This document shows, piece after piece, positions 9,859 to 17,264 of a stretch of DNA of 64,000 bases. Position 1 is the first letter of the stretch. Each line of letters opens with the position of its first letter. The position numbers and the translations under genes are program-made. The DNA is from Acidimicrobiaceae bacterium (GTDB lineage Bacteria > Actinomycetota > Acidimicrobiia > Acidimicrobiales > Ilumatobacteraceae), in NCBI GenBank assembly GCA_020637295.1, contig JACJWF010000002.1, positions 62,001 to 126,000 on the forward strand, read 5' to 3'. The notes under the pieces were generated by a model. That model searched no databases and was not told where the DNA came from. It saw nothing but the letters and a program-made list of their open reading frames with translations.

Positions 9859-11034
9859 TCAGACCGTCCTCAACCAGGCGATGGGTTGGCGCAGCGTGAC
9901 CCGCTCGCCCTCCACCGCGATGTAGCTCTGCACGATGCCGGCGAAGGGGGAGCGCACCTCGGTGTCGCCCACATGGCCCAGCACCGTGCCGACCTCGATG
10001 ACCGTTCCGTCGCCGATGCCCCCGACCGGAGTGAACACACCGGCGGCCGGGCTGACGACGAGGCGCTCTGAGGCGAAGAGGTGCTCGCCCTCCAGCTGGG
10101 CGGCACCGCGCGGCGATGCCGCGTTCACCCACTCCAGCAGCTTGTCCAGATCTTCGGGGGTGGCGACGGAGATGGTGCGGGCACCTTCCACCGTGCGCTT
10201 CGCCATGCCGGTGAGCACGCCGCCCGGGCCCAGCTCGGCGAAGTCCTTCACCCCGGCCTCGGCCAGGGTGAGCAGGCAGTGCTTCCAGCGCACGGGGCTG
10301 GAGAGCTGGGCGGAGAGCAGGCTGCTCCACTCCGCGCCGTTGGCGTGCGGCAGCGAGTCCACATTGCTGACGACGGGGACCTCGGTGTCCCGCGGGGAGG
10401 CTTCGGCGATGGCCTTGCGGAGGCGGTCCCGCGCCGGCGTCATGAACGGGGTGTGGAACGCGCCGGACACCTGCAGCGGCATGACCTTCTTGGCGCCGAG
10501 CTCCTTCGCCACGGCGCTGGCGGCGGCGACACCGTCCGGTGAGCCGGCGATGACCACCTGGCCGGGGGCGTTGAAGTTGGCGACCCAGACGTCGCTGTCC
10601 GCCCGCCGGCAGGCGACCTCCACCTGGTCGTCGTCCAGCCCGAGGACCGCGGCCATCGTGCCCGGGTTGTCCTGCCCGGCATGGTGCATGGCGTCGGCCC
10701 GCTCGGACACGAGGCGCACCCCGTCGTCGAAGCTCAGGGCGCCGGTGGCGGTGAGGGCGGTGTACTCGCCGAGGCTGTGGCCGGCGCAGAAGCTGGGCTC
10801 GATGCCCAACCGCTCGACCGCATCCAGCACCATCAGGCTGCTGACGAACGTGGTGAGCTGGGCGTTTCGAGTGTCCTTCAGCTCGTCGGCGTCGGCGTCG
10901 AGCAGGAGGCGGGCGACGTCGCGCTCGGCAACCTCCGACGCCTCCTCGACGAGCTCCCAACTGTCGTGGTCCGCCCAGGGGCGGCCCATGCCGGGGCGCT
11001 GGGAGCCCTGGCCCGGGAACGTGAAGGCAAGCAT
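9859..11034 (-). CDS. fabD: Malonyl-CoA:ACP transacylase fused to a barrel-sandwich domain
   Basis: Loads malonyl groups on ACP for FAS-II. Residues 1-305 are a complete FabD: FPGQGSQ at the N-terminus, Ser87 in GHSLGE, His194 in SGAFHTPF, and the ELGPGGVLTGM end. Residues about 325-391 are extra. They form a biotinyl/lipoyl-like pattern (VVSPAAG...VGTVLGHVGDTEVRSPFAGIV...GERV), but the hairpin that should carry the modified lysine (MKM or similar) is absent. FabD proteins usually end near 310 aa. First gene of the fab operon. The -10 TACGCT (11044-11049) lies 9 nt from the ATG, overlapped by a probable operator. Confidence 0.94.
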   Translation of the reverse strand: MLAFTFPGQGSQRPGMGRPWADHDSWELVEEASEVAERDVARLLLDADADELKDTRNAQLTTFVSSLMVLDAVERLGIEPSFCAGHSLGEYTALTATGALSFDDGVRLVSERADAMHHAGQDNPGTMAAVLGLDDDQVEVACRRADSDVWVANFNAPGQVVIAGSPDGVAAASAVAKELGAKKVMPLQVSGAFHTPFMTPARDRLRKAIAEASPRDTEVPVVSNVDSLPHANGAEWSSLLSAQLSSPVRWKHCLLTLAEAGVKDFAELGPGGVLTGMAKRTVEGARTISVATPEDLDKLLEWVNAASPRGAAQLEGEHLFASERLVVSPAAGVFTPVGGIGDGTVIEVGTVLGHVGDTEVRSPFAGIVQSYIAVEGERVTLRQPIAWLRTV

Positions 11035-11043
11035 GATGTGCGC

Positions 11044-11087
11044 AGCGTAGACGGTTACCCGCGGGTACCGTTCGCTACCGGCCGGTA
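11044..11087 (-). promoter_or_regulatory. fab operon promoter with two 12-bp palindromes (probable operator)
   Basis: On the minus strand TACGCT (11044-11049) is the -10. Two perfect palindromes follow: TACCCGCGGGTA (11056-11067), between -10 and -35, and TACCGGCCGGTA (11076-11087), just upstream. Their centres are exactly 20 bp, two helical turns, apart, and they share the pattern TACC-N-GC-N-GGTA. A dimeric repressor of fatty-acid synthesis binding both sites would block the promoter. The regulator is not encoded next to the operon. Confidence 0.6.
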
Positions 11088-11148
11088 ACGTCCCGGCAAC
11101 CGCCCGCCGCGCCGGCGGGCGCCGCCGCTACCATGCGGAAGGTCACTC

Positions 11149-11234
11149 GCCCGAGTGGCGGAATGGCAGACGCAGCGGACTCAAAATCCGCCGATTTCAC
11201 GATCGTGTGGGTTCGAGTCCCACCTCGGGCACCA
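11149..11234 (+). tRNA. tRNA-Leu (anticodon CAA)
   Basis: The 7-bp acceptor stem GCCCGAG / CTCGGGC, the anticodon stem GCGGA / UCCGC around loop CUCAAAA (anticodon CAA, reads UUG), a long class II variable arm and the T arm GUGGG-UUCGAGU-CCCAC are all visible. The discriminator A and CCA are encoded. A TACCAT hexamer at 11129-11134 could be its -10. Confidence 0.95.
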
Positions 11235-11266
11235 ACCGCCACCGGCCCCGCGCCGCGGCCCACGGC

Positions 11267-11620
11267 TCAGAGTGAGCTCTCGGCGGTGTAGTCGCTGATC
11301 ATCGAGCAGCTGCCGGCAGCGCTGGCGGGCTCGATGAAGCTGGTGTCCATCGAGCTGTAGCCCTCGGCGGCCTGCATGGCGGTGTAGCCCTCGGCGTTCA
11401 CCGGGCCTTCCCAGGCCTCCCACGAGTAGTCGTTGGCGTCGTGCGACAGGCCCTCCACGGTGTACATGGCCTGCAGGGCCTCGTGCATCGCCTCGTAATC
11501 GCCTGCTGCCCAGGCGTCGTTGGCCATCTCCTGGAATGGCGTCTGCATCGCCCACAGGTCGTCGCTGGCGTGCTGCCAGTCGTAGCTCTCGTTGGCGTAT
11601 TCGCTGGTGTACTCGAACAT
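11267..11620 (-). CDS. Acidic orphan protein lacking Lys and Arg (117 aa)
   Basis: Not recognised. The 117-aa protein contains 22 Asp/Glu, three His and no lysine or arginine at all, and is rich in Tyr, Trp, Met and Ala (EYTSEYANESYDW, YSWEAWEG). There is no signal peptide or membrane segment. One Cys lies near the C-terminus. The predicted pI is extremely low. The start ATG at 11620 follows GGGAC at a suitable distance, and GGAGG further upstream. It lies between the tRNA-Leu and hipBA, in what may be a small acquired segment. DNA mimicry is a possibility for such a charge pattern, but nothing in the sequence proves it. Confidence 0.6.
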   Translation of the reverse strand: MFEYTSEYANESYDWQHASDDLWAMQTPFQEMANDAWAAGDYEAMHEALQAMYTVEGLSHDANDYSWEAWEGPVNAEGYTAMQAAEGYSSMDTSFIEPASAAGSCSMISDYTAESSL

Positions 11621-11718
11621 CGGTCTGTCCCGTCTCTGACCTCCGGCGGAGTTGCCGGTGGCGACGTCCGTACCGATGCAGGCGCGAGCGTGGAAGTTCC
11701 GAGGTCGTCGAGAAATTC

Positions 11719-13032
11719 TCAGGCGGGTCGGACAGCGGTGATGTCGGCCGCGATCGTGGCGGTCGCCGCGGCGGGCACCGCCGCCTCGGCGGCGAAGGCA
11801 GGCCAGTCGTCCACCGCTGCCCGCACCTCGCGGACCACCCGGCGGTAGCCGGGCACGTCGTGCCGTTCGCCCACCGCGTACAGGTCGCCGAGCGTGATCC
11901 CCTCGTACCGCCCGTTCACCGACATCAGATGGCGCTCGGTCCACACGCTGCCCGGGCGGTACGCGTGGGTGACGTCGTACGCCGGGGCCAGCTCCCACCC
12001 GCCGCCCTCACGGCGGAGGAACGCGACGTTCTTGGTGTGGTCGTCGTTGTTGACCGCCATCACGTTGAAGACCATGCGCCGGAACGCCTGCTGCATCGCG
12101 TCGCCGCCCAGGCCGAGCGCCCGGACGGTCTGCAGGTACTGGTCGTAGCTGTGGGCGCCGACCATGTTGAAGTCCAGGTGGGCCATCCCGCAGAGGGTCA
12201 GCACATGGTGCTTGGCGCCGCCCGCGCCGCGGTCGAACCGGCGGGTCATGAAGTGCCGGCGAGGGCCTTCGGCGAGCAGACGGCACTCGGCCATCTCCAC
12301 ACCGGCGGCGGCGGCCATCCGCGAGTAGGCGTACTCCACCCGACAGTAGGGCGCGCCGTCGCCGAGGCGATCGGTGCGCCCGTCCAGCCCGCGAGCACCC
12401 ACCCCGTCGAGCTTGATGAGCCAGTGTTCGAAGCCGTTCGGCGTGGGTCCGTAGGGGGAGCGCACCTGGGCGGTCTGTGGGTTGAAGGCCACCACGGCCT
12501 TGGCCCTGGCGCCGCCGGCGCTGGTGCCCACCTGGATCAATTGCTCCAGCGCGTCGTGGGCGAGGGCGTCGTCGCCGAGGTCGCCGCGCACCGTCTGGCG
12601 GGCAGCGAGGACAAGGTCGGCAAGTTGCACCGCCGTGGGCGGCGCGGCGTCGGTGGTGCGCGCCGGTGGACGGAACTCCAGCGCACCCATGCCGCGATCG
12701 GACGCGTAGGCGAGGCGATCGAGTGGCGTGATGTGTGCGTGGTCGATGCCCTGGTCGGCCATCCACCGGTCCACCAGCGCGTTGCCGAATGCATCGGGCA
12801 GGGCGTCGGCCAGCAGGGGAGGGAGCCGGTGGTACGTGGCCTCCGCCAGCCCGGGGAACTCGTAGACCGTCGGTGCAAGCGGCATGTGCAGGGGCGCCAA
12901 CTCCACCCCGCCGCGGATCCACTCCGGCGCGTACTCGAAGGCGTACATGCCAGTCGCCGGGTTGCGGGCAACGGCGCCCAACTGCCGGCCCCACACGAAC
13001 ACCTCGATGACGTCCACCGGCTGGTAGCTCAC
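11719..13032 (-). CDS. hipA: HipA-type serine/threonine kinase toxin
   Basis: Toxin kinase of a type II toxin-antitoxin module. HipA of E. coli phosphorylates glutamyl-tRNA synthetase; the target here is unknown. The 437-aa protein shows the family blocks in order: GTSAGGARAKAVV (phosphate loop), HWLIKLD (ATP lysine), MTRRFDR, the catalytic VNNDDHTKN, and the metal-binding YDVTH. I start at the GTG at 13032, which overlaps the hipB stop by 4 bp. The in-frame extension upstream belongs to hipB in another frame. All catalytic residues are present, so it looks active. Confidence 0.9.
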   Translation of the reverse strand: MSYQPVDVIEVFVWGRQLGAVARNPATGMYAFEYAPEWIRGGVELAPLHMPLAPTVYEFPGLAEATYHRLPPLLADALPDAFGNALVDRWMADQGIDHAHITPLDRLAYASDRGMGALEFRPPARTTDAAPPTAVQLADLVLAARQTVRGDLGDDALAHDALEQLIQVGTSAGGARAKAVVAFNPQTAQVRSPYGPTPNGFEHWLIKLDGVGARGLDGRTDRLGDGAPYCRVEYAYSRMAAAAGVEMAECRLLAEGPRRHFMTRRFDRGAGGAKHHVLTLCGMAHLDFNMVGAHSYDQYLQTVRALGLGGDAMQQAFRRMVFNVMAVNNDDHTKNVAFLRREGGGWELAPAYDVTHAYRPGSVWTERHLMSVNGRYEGITLGDLYAVGERHDVPGYRRVVREVRAAVDDWPAFAAEAAVPAAATATIAADITAVRPA

Positions 13033-13343
13033 GAGACCGGGCCCTTCCGGCGCACGCGCCGCGCGGGGGCCTCGCGCTCCTGGCGTCGTTGCTCGGCGAG
13101 CTGCAGCGGGCTGAAGGAGGGGGTGGGCGCCAGCTGCTGGAACCATGCCTCGGCCCCCAGTGCGTGTACCACCTTCACCAGTGTGGTGACGTTGGCTCCC
13201 GCCCCGGACTCCAGATGCTGCAACGCGCCGATCGACACATTCGCCAGATCGGCAAGCTCGGCCTGCGACCACCGGGCGGCCAGCCGCCGGGCGCGGAGAT
13301 GCTCACCAATCTGCTTCTCCGTGGGGTCAGTGATTCGATCCAT
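13029..13343 (-). CDS. hipB: HipB-type HTH antitoxin/autorepressor
   Basis: An Xre/Cro-type helix-turn-helix occupies residues about 12-65 (IGEHLRARRLAARWSQAELADLANVSIGALQHLE). The C-terminal 30 residues are basic and Pro/Arg-rich. HipB proteins neutralise HipA and repress their own operon. The gene is 104 aa from the ATG at 13343, with TGGAG about 11 nt upstream; an ATG at 13358 is an alternative. It overlaps hipA by 4 bp. Its upstream region is very AT-rich for this genome. Confidence 0.85.
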   Translation of the reverse strand: MDRITDPTEKQIGEHLRARRLAARWSQAELADLANVSIGALQHLESGAGANVTTLVKVVHALGAEAWFQQLAPTPSFSPLQLAEQRRQEREAPARRVRRKGPVS

Positions 13344-13366
13344 GACGATTCTCCACATATGAATAT

Positions 13367-13377
13367 ATCTATTAGAT
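13367..13377. promoter_or_regulatory. Inverted repeat in AT-rich hipBA promoter
   Basis: ATCTA-T-TAGAT is a perfect inverted repeat inside an AT-rich run (about 13355-13405) just upstream of hipB. It is a candidate operator for HipB, although the spacing is shorter than in the E. coli HipB site. Confidence 0.35.
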
Positions 13378-13436
13378 CTCTCGGTGGCAATAGCATACAT
13401 AAACATGTGCAGTTCATGCGACGGTGACTGCCTCCC

Positions 13437-13442
13437 TACACT
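13437..13442 (+). promoter_or_regulatory. -10 hexamer TACACT, leaderless
   Basis: It lies 6 nt upstream of the ATG at 13449. Confidence 0.5.
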
Positions 13443-13448
13443 CCTCGC

Positions 13449-13733
13449 ATGGCGAACTGGCTGGTCACCCGGCAGCTCACCCAGGTGAGCCGGCGGCTGA
13501 CGGCCCTGCGCGCCGAGCTGGCGGTGATCGCCGAGCAGGCCATGTACCTCGACGACGACGCGGCGGACGCCGAGCTGCGGGCCATCGTCAGCGATTCCGA
13601 CCGGGACGGGTACCACGCCCGGCACGAGAGCGGCCACGCCACCGCGATGCAGCGCCACCGGGCCAAGGTCGTCGATGAGATCGCCCGGCTGGAACGCCGC
13701 CAGGACGACCTGCTCGACCGGATGGCTCGCTGA
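13449..13733 (+). CDS. Coiled-coil protein of unknown function (94 aa)
   Basis: A 94-aa, all-helical, charged protein with two heptad-like stretches (QVSRRLTALRAELAVIAEQA and DEIARLERRQDDLLDRMAR) joined by an acidic loop (YLDDDAADAE). No catalytic motif, signal or membrane segment. It is divergent from hipB and precedes pdtaR by 77 bp. Small coiled-coil genes occupy similar positions in other actinobacteria, but I know no function. The start is set by a -10 6 nt upstream. Confidence 0.75.
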   Translation: MANWLVTRQLTQVSRRLTALRAELAVIAEQAMYLDDDAADAELRAIVSDSDRDGYHARHESGHATAMQRHRAKVVDEIARLERRQDDLLDRMAR

Positions 13734-13810
13734 GCCACGCCGAGGCGTATGGTCGGAACGGCGGTCGCGCCTGCCAGACTGGGGGCGACCTGCCCGAAAG
13801 GACGCCATCG

Positions 13811-14386
13811 ATGACCATCCGTGTGGTGATTGCTGAGGACGAAGCCATCATCCGCCTCGACCTGCGCGAGACGCTGGAGGAGGAGGGCTATGAGGTGGTC
13901 GGCGAGACCGGCCGTGGCGACCACGCAGTGGACCTGGTCCGCGACCTGAAGCCCGACCTGGCCATCCTGGACATCAAGATGCCGCACATGGACGGCCTGG
14001 AAGCCGCCCGGATCATCAGCGCCGAGCGGATCTGCGGCGTACTCATGCTCACGGCCTTCAGCCAGCGCGAAGTGGTGGAGGACGCCCGTGATGCGGGCGC
14101 CTTGGCCTACCTGGTGAAGCCGTACCAGAAGAGCGACCTCATCCCGGCCATCGAGGTGGCCATCGGGCGCTTCCGCGAGCTCCAGCAGCTCACCGGGGAG
14201 GTCGACGCGCTCGGCGAGCAGCTCGAGGCCCGCAAGATCATCGACCGGGCCAAGGGCGTGCTCATCGACCAGCACGGCATGAAGGAAGGCGACGCGTTCA
14301 CCTTCATCCAGCGCACTGCGATGAGCGAGCGGTCGCGCATGCGCGACGTGGCGGAGCGCATCCTCAGCGGCGACCTGCACCCGTGA
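13811..14386 (+). CDS. pdtaR: ANTAR-domain response regulator (PdtaR-like)
   Basis: Antiterminator response regulator. The receiver domain spans residues 1-120, with the acidic pair near residue 10, phospho-acceptor Asp54 in LAILDIKMPHMDG, Thr in MLTAFS and Lys in YLVKPY. A helical ANTAR RNA-binding domain follows at about 135-188 (ARKIIDRAKGVL...RMRDVAERIL). ANTAR proteins bind paired hexaloop RNA hairpins to prevent termination. The cognate kinase (PdtaS) is not in this window. The 191-aa gene is preceded by AAAGGA and lies just before polA, as in mycobacteria. Confidence 0.93.
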   Translation: MTIRVVIAEDEAIIRLDLRETLEEEGYEVVGETGRGDHAVDLVRDLKPDLAILDIKMPHMDGLEAARIISAERICGVLMLTAFSQREVVEDARDAGALAYLVKPYQKSDLIPAIEVAIGRFRELQQLTGEVDALGEQLEARKIIDRAKGVLIDQHGMKEGDAFTFIQRTAMSERSRMRDVAERILSGDLHP

Positions 14387-14394
14387 GCCGTGCC

Positions 14395-14400
14395 GTAGAG
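14395..14400 (+). promoter_or_regulatory. -10 hexamer TAGAGT for leaderless polA
   Basis: Eight bases separate TAGAGT from the GTG start of polA (14409), and no Shine-Dalgarno sequence fits between. Confidence 0.5.
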
Positions 14401-14408
14401 TCGGCCCG

Positions 14409-17069
14409 GTGAAGCTGCTCCTCCTCGACGGCAACTCGCTCACCTACCGGGCGTTCTTCGCCCTCCCCACGGACATGGCGACGGCATCCGGCCAGGTCAC
14501 CAACGCCGTGTTCGGCTTCACCAGCATGTTCATCTACATGGTGAAAGAGCACCAGCCGGACGGGCTGCTGGTGGCCTTCGATCGGCCCGAGCCGACGTTC
14601 CGCCACGAGGCCAACCCGCTCTACAAGGCCCAGCGAGAGGCGGCGCCGGACATCCTCCGCCAGCAGATGGGCCTGGTGCGCGAGGTGCTCGACGCGCTCA
14701 ACGTCACCGTGGTGGACCTCGCCGGCTGGGAGGCGGACGACATCCTCGCCACCCTCGCCGAGCAGGGCAAGACCGAGGGCCACGACGTCATCATCGTCAC
14801 CGGCGACCGGGACAGCTACCAGTTGGTGGAGGACCCCCACGTGAGGGTGCTCTACAACAAGCGCGGCGTCAGCGACTACGCCCTTTACGACGAGGCCGGG
14901 ATCCAGGAGAAGACTGGCGTCACCCCCGACCTGTACCCCCAGTACGCCGCCATGCGCGGTGACCCCAGCGACAACCTGGAGGGCATCCCCGGCGTGGGGG
15001 AGAAGACCGCGGCCAAGCTGCTGAACCAGTACGGCAGCCTCGATGGCATCTTCGCCCACGCCGGCGAGCAGACCCCCAAGCTGCAGGCCAACCTGCGCGA
15101 GTTCGAGCAGCGAGCTCGGGACAACCTGGCGCTGATGACCCTGCGGCGCAATGCGCCGATCGACGTGGACCTGTCGGCCCTGGCGGTGCGACCGGATGAC
15201 GCCGAGGTCAAGCGCCTGTTCGAGTTCCTCGAGTTCCGCTCCCTCCTGCCCCGCCTGTACGACGCGCTGGGCTCCATCGGCATCGCTGTCACGGCGCCGC
15301 TCGGCGTGGCCTCGGAGGTACTGGAGGCCGAGGTCACCGACGTCACCGACCCGGCGCAGGCGGTCGCGGTCATCAGCGGCCTCGATGCGCTCGACGTGAT
15401 CGCCGCCTGGGCCGGCGAGCCGGGCCGCAGCGACGTGGCCGGGCTGGCCGTCGTCACCGACCCCGGTGCGGCTGAGGTCACCTGGCTGCCGGCCGCCACC
15501 GTCCACGCGGCCGAGGTGGCCGGTGCCCTCTCCGCCCATCGCGGGCTGCGCAGCCACAACGCCAAGGCCCTCATGCGCTGGCTGCTCGGCCAGGGTGGCG
15601 ACGTGCCCGGCCTGCGGCTGGACACCCAGATCGCCGCCTACCTCATCGACCCGGCGGAGACCCAGTACGCCCTGCGCGACCTGCTGACCCGCTACACGGA
15701 CTTCCAGTTGCCCGACGAGGGCGGCGCGTCCAGCGGCCAGCTCGACTTCGGCGAGGGGCCCGGGGAGCGCCAGGTGGCCGCACGGGAGGCGTTGGCCGTC
15801 GCCCACCTGTCCGCCGCGCTCGAGGCCTCGCTGGACAAGCAGGGCATGGCTGACCTGTACCGCACCATCGAGAACCCGCTGGTGCAGGTGCTGGCCAAGA
15901 TGGAGCACGTCGGCATCGCCGTGGACGTCGCCGAGCTGACGGCGCTGAACCAGAAGCTCACCGCGGAGGTGGAACGCCTCGGCGCGGAGTTGGTGCGGGT
16001 GGCCGGCCGCTCCTTCAACCTCAACTCGCCGGTCCAGCTGCGGGAGATCCTCTACACCGAGCGCGGCCTGGCCCCGGGCAAGAAGACGAAGACCGGCTAC
16101 AGCACCGACGCCGCCACGCTGGAGAAGCTGCGCGACCAGTGGCCGGAGTTCATCGATCCGCTGCTGCAGTACCGCGAGGTGGAGAAGCTGCGCGGCACGT
16201 ATGGCACTGGCTTGCTCGCCGAGGTGGCGCCAGACGGCCGCATCCACGCCACGTTCAACCAGACCGTCGCCCGCACCGGTCGCCTCAGCAGCGACCAGCC
16301 GAACCTTCACAACATCCCGGTGCGTTCCGACGAGGGGCGTCTCTTCCGCAAGGCGTTCATCCCCGCTGCTGGGTGCGAGCTGCTCGTGGCCGACTACAAC
16401 CAAATCGAGTTGCGCTGCATCGCCCATCTGGCGCAGGACCCCGGCCTGATCGACGCCTTCACCAGCGGCCGCGACATCCACAACGCCACGGCCGCCCGGG
16501 TGTTCGGCGTGGACCCTGGCGCCGTCACCATCGAGCAGCGGTCCAAGGCGAAGATGGTCTCCTACGGCCTGGCCTACGGCATGGAGGCGTACGGCCTCGC
16601 CCAGCGCCTGAGCATTCCAGTGGGTGAGGCCGCCGAGATTCTCGACGCCTACTTCGCCGCCTTCCCCAACGTGAAGGACTACATGGAGCGCACGGTGGTG
16701 GAGGCCCGGATGCGTGGCTACACCGAGACCCTGTTCGGCCGTCGCCGTCCGATCCCTGAGCTGTCGAACTCCAACTTCCGTATCCGTCAAGCGGGCGAAC
16801 GTCAGGCGATGAACGCGGGTATCCAAGGCCTCGCCGCCGACATCTTCAAGGTGGCGCTGGTGCGCATCGACCAGGCCCTCGCTGACGCTGGCGTTTCCAG
16901 CCGACTCGTGCTCCAGGTGCACGACGAGGTGCTGGTGGAGGTTCCGGTGGGGGAGAAGGAGCGGGTTGGCCCGCTCGTGCTCGACCTGATGCGCGGCGCC
17001 GCCCAGTTGGACGTGCCGCTGGAGGTCAACGCTGCCTGGGGTCGTACCTGGGCCGACGCCAAAGGCTGA
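14409..17069 (+). CDS. polA: DNA polymerase I
   Basis: Repair and Okazaki-fragment polymerase with 5'-3' exonuclease. The 886-aa protein has the FEN domain at 1-300 (LLLDGNSLTYRAFFA, GWEADDILATLA, VTGDRDSYQLV, GIPGVGEKTA). A 3'-5' exonuclease-like middle region appears to lack the catalytic Asp-x-Glu. The polymerase domain carries motif A (VADYNQIELR), motif B (KMVSYGLAYGM) and motif C (LQVHDEVLVE). A proofreading-dead middle domain is common in actinobacterial PolA. The GTG start is fixed by the leaderless promoter. Confidence 0.97.
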   Translation: MKLLLLDGNSLTYRAFFALPTDMATASGQVTNAVFGFTSMFIYMVKEHQPDGLLVAFDRPEPTFRHEANPLYKAQREAAPDILRQQMGLVREVLDALNVTVVDLAGWEADDILATLAEQGKTEGHDVIIVTGDRDSYQLVEDPHVRVLYNKRGVSDYALYDEAGIQEKTGVTPDLYPQYAAMRGDPSDNLEGIPGVGEKTAAKLLNQYGSLDGIFAHAGEQTPKLQANLREFEQRARDNLALMTLRRNAPIDVDLSALAVRPDDAEVKRLFEFLEFRSLLPRLYDALGSIGIAVTAPLGVASEVLEAEVTDVTDPAQAVAVISGLDALDVIAAWAGEPGRSDVAGLAVVTDPGAAEVTWLPAATVHAAEVAGALSAHRGLRSHNAKALMRWLLGQGGDVPGLRLDTQIAAYLIDPAETQYALRDLLTRYTDFQLPDEGGASSGQLDFGEGPGERQVAAREALAVAHLSAALEASLDKQGMADLYRTIENPLVQVLAKMEHVGIAVDVAELTALNQKLTAEVERLGAELVRVAGRSFNLNSPVQLREILYTERGLAPGKKTKTGYSTDAATLEKLRDQWPEFIDPLLQYREVEKLRGTYGTGLLAEVAPDGRIHATFNQTVARTGRLSSDQPNLHNIPVRSDEGRLFRKAFIPAAGCELLVADYNQIELRCIAHLAQDPGLIDAFTSGRDIHNATAARVFGVDPGAVTIEQRSKAKMVSYGLAYGMEAYGLAQRLSIPVGEAAEILDAYFAAFPNVKDYMERTVVEARMRGYTETLFGRRRPIPELSNSNFRIRQAGERQAMNAGIQGLAADIFKVALVRIDQALADAGVSSRLVLQVHDEVLVEVPVGEKERVGPLVLDLMRGAAQLDVPLEVNAAWGRTWADAKG

Positions 17070-17099
17070 CCCCGCCGGCTGACCCGGCGTCGGCGTGAC

Positions 17100-17234
17100 G
17101 TCTGTGTCACGGCACAGACATCAGCGTCACGACACAGAGGTACGTCCTTCCAGACCGTGACCGTGAACGCTGTGCCGTGACACAGAGATGCGCGGGGGAG
17201 CGGGCTGGCGAGCGGGCGGAAATCTGTGTCACGG
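17100..17234. repeat. Inverted-repeat cluster (TGTGTCACGG family)
   Basis: CTGTGTCACGGCACAG at 17102-17117 recurs as a perfect 16-bp inverted copy at 17170-17185. A third copy of the first 12 bases (TCTGTGTCACGG) lies at 17223-17234, in the same orientation as the first, and a partial copy lies at about 17125-17139. The first copy is itself a hairpin (GTCTGTG / CACAGAC). The middle copy can pair with either outer copy, but not both. The cluster fills the gap between polA and the methyltransferase. Confidence 0.8.
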
Positions 17235-17264
17235 AGCGCGGCGGGGATGGCAGCCTGGGCGGTG

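Noticed and set aside
11224..11720. tRNA-Leu as a proven integration site
   Set aside because: I searched the neighbouring sequence by eye for a second copy of the tRNA 3' end and saw none, and there is no integrase gene.
17100..17234. Repeat cluster as IS terminal repeats
   Set aside because: No transposase lies between or near the copies, and no target duplication is seen.
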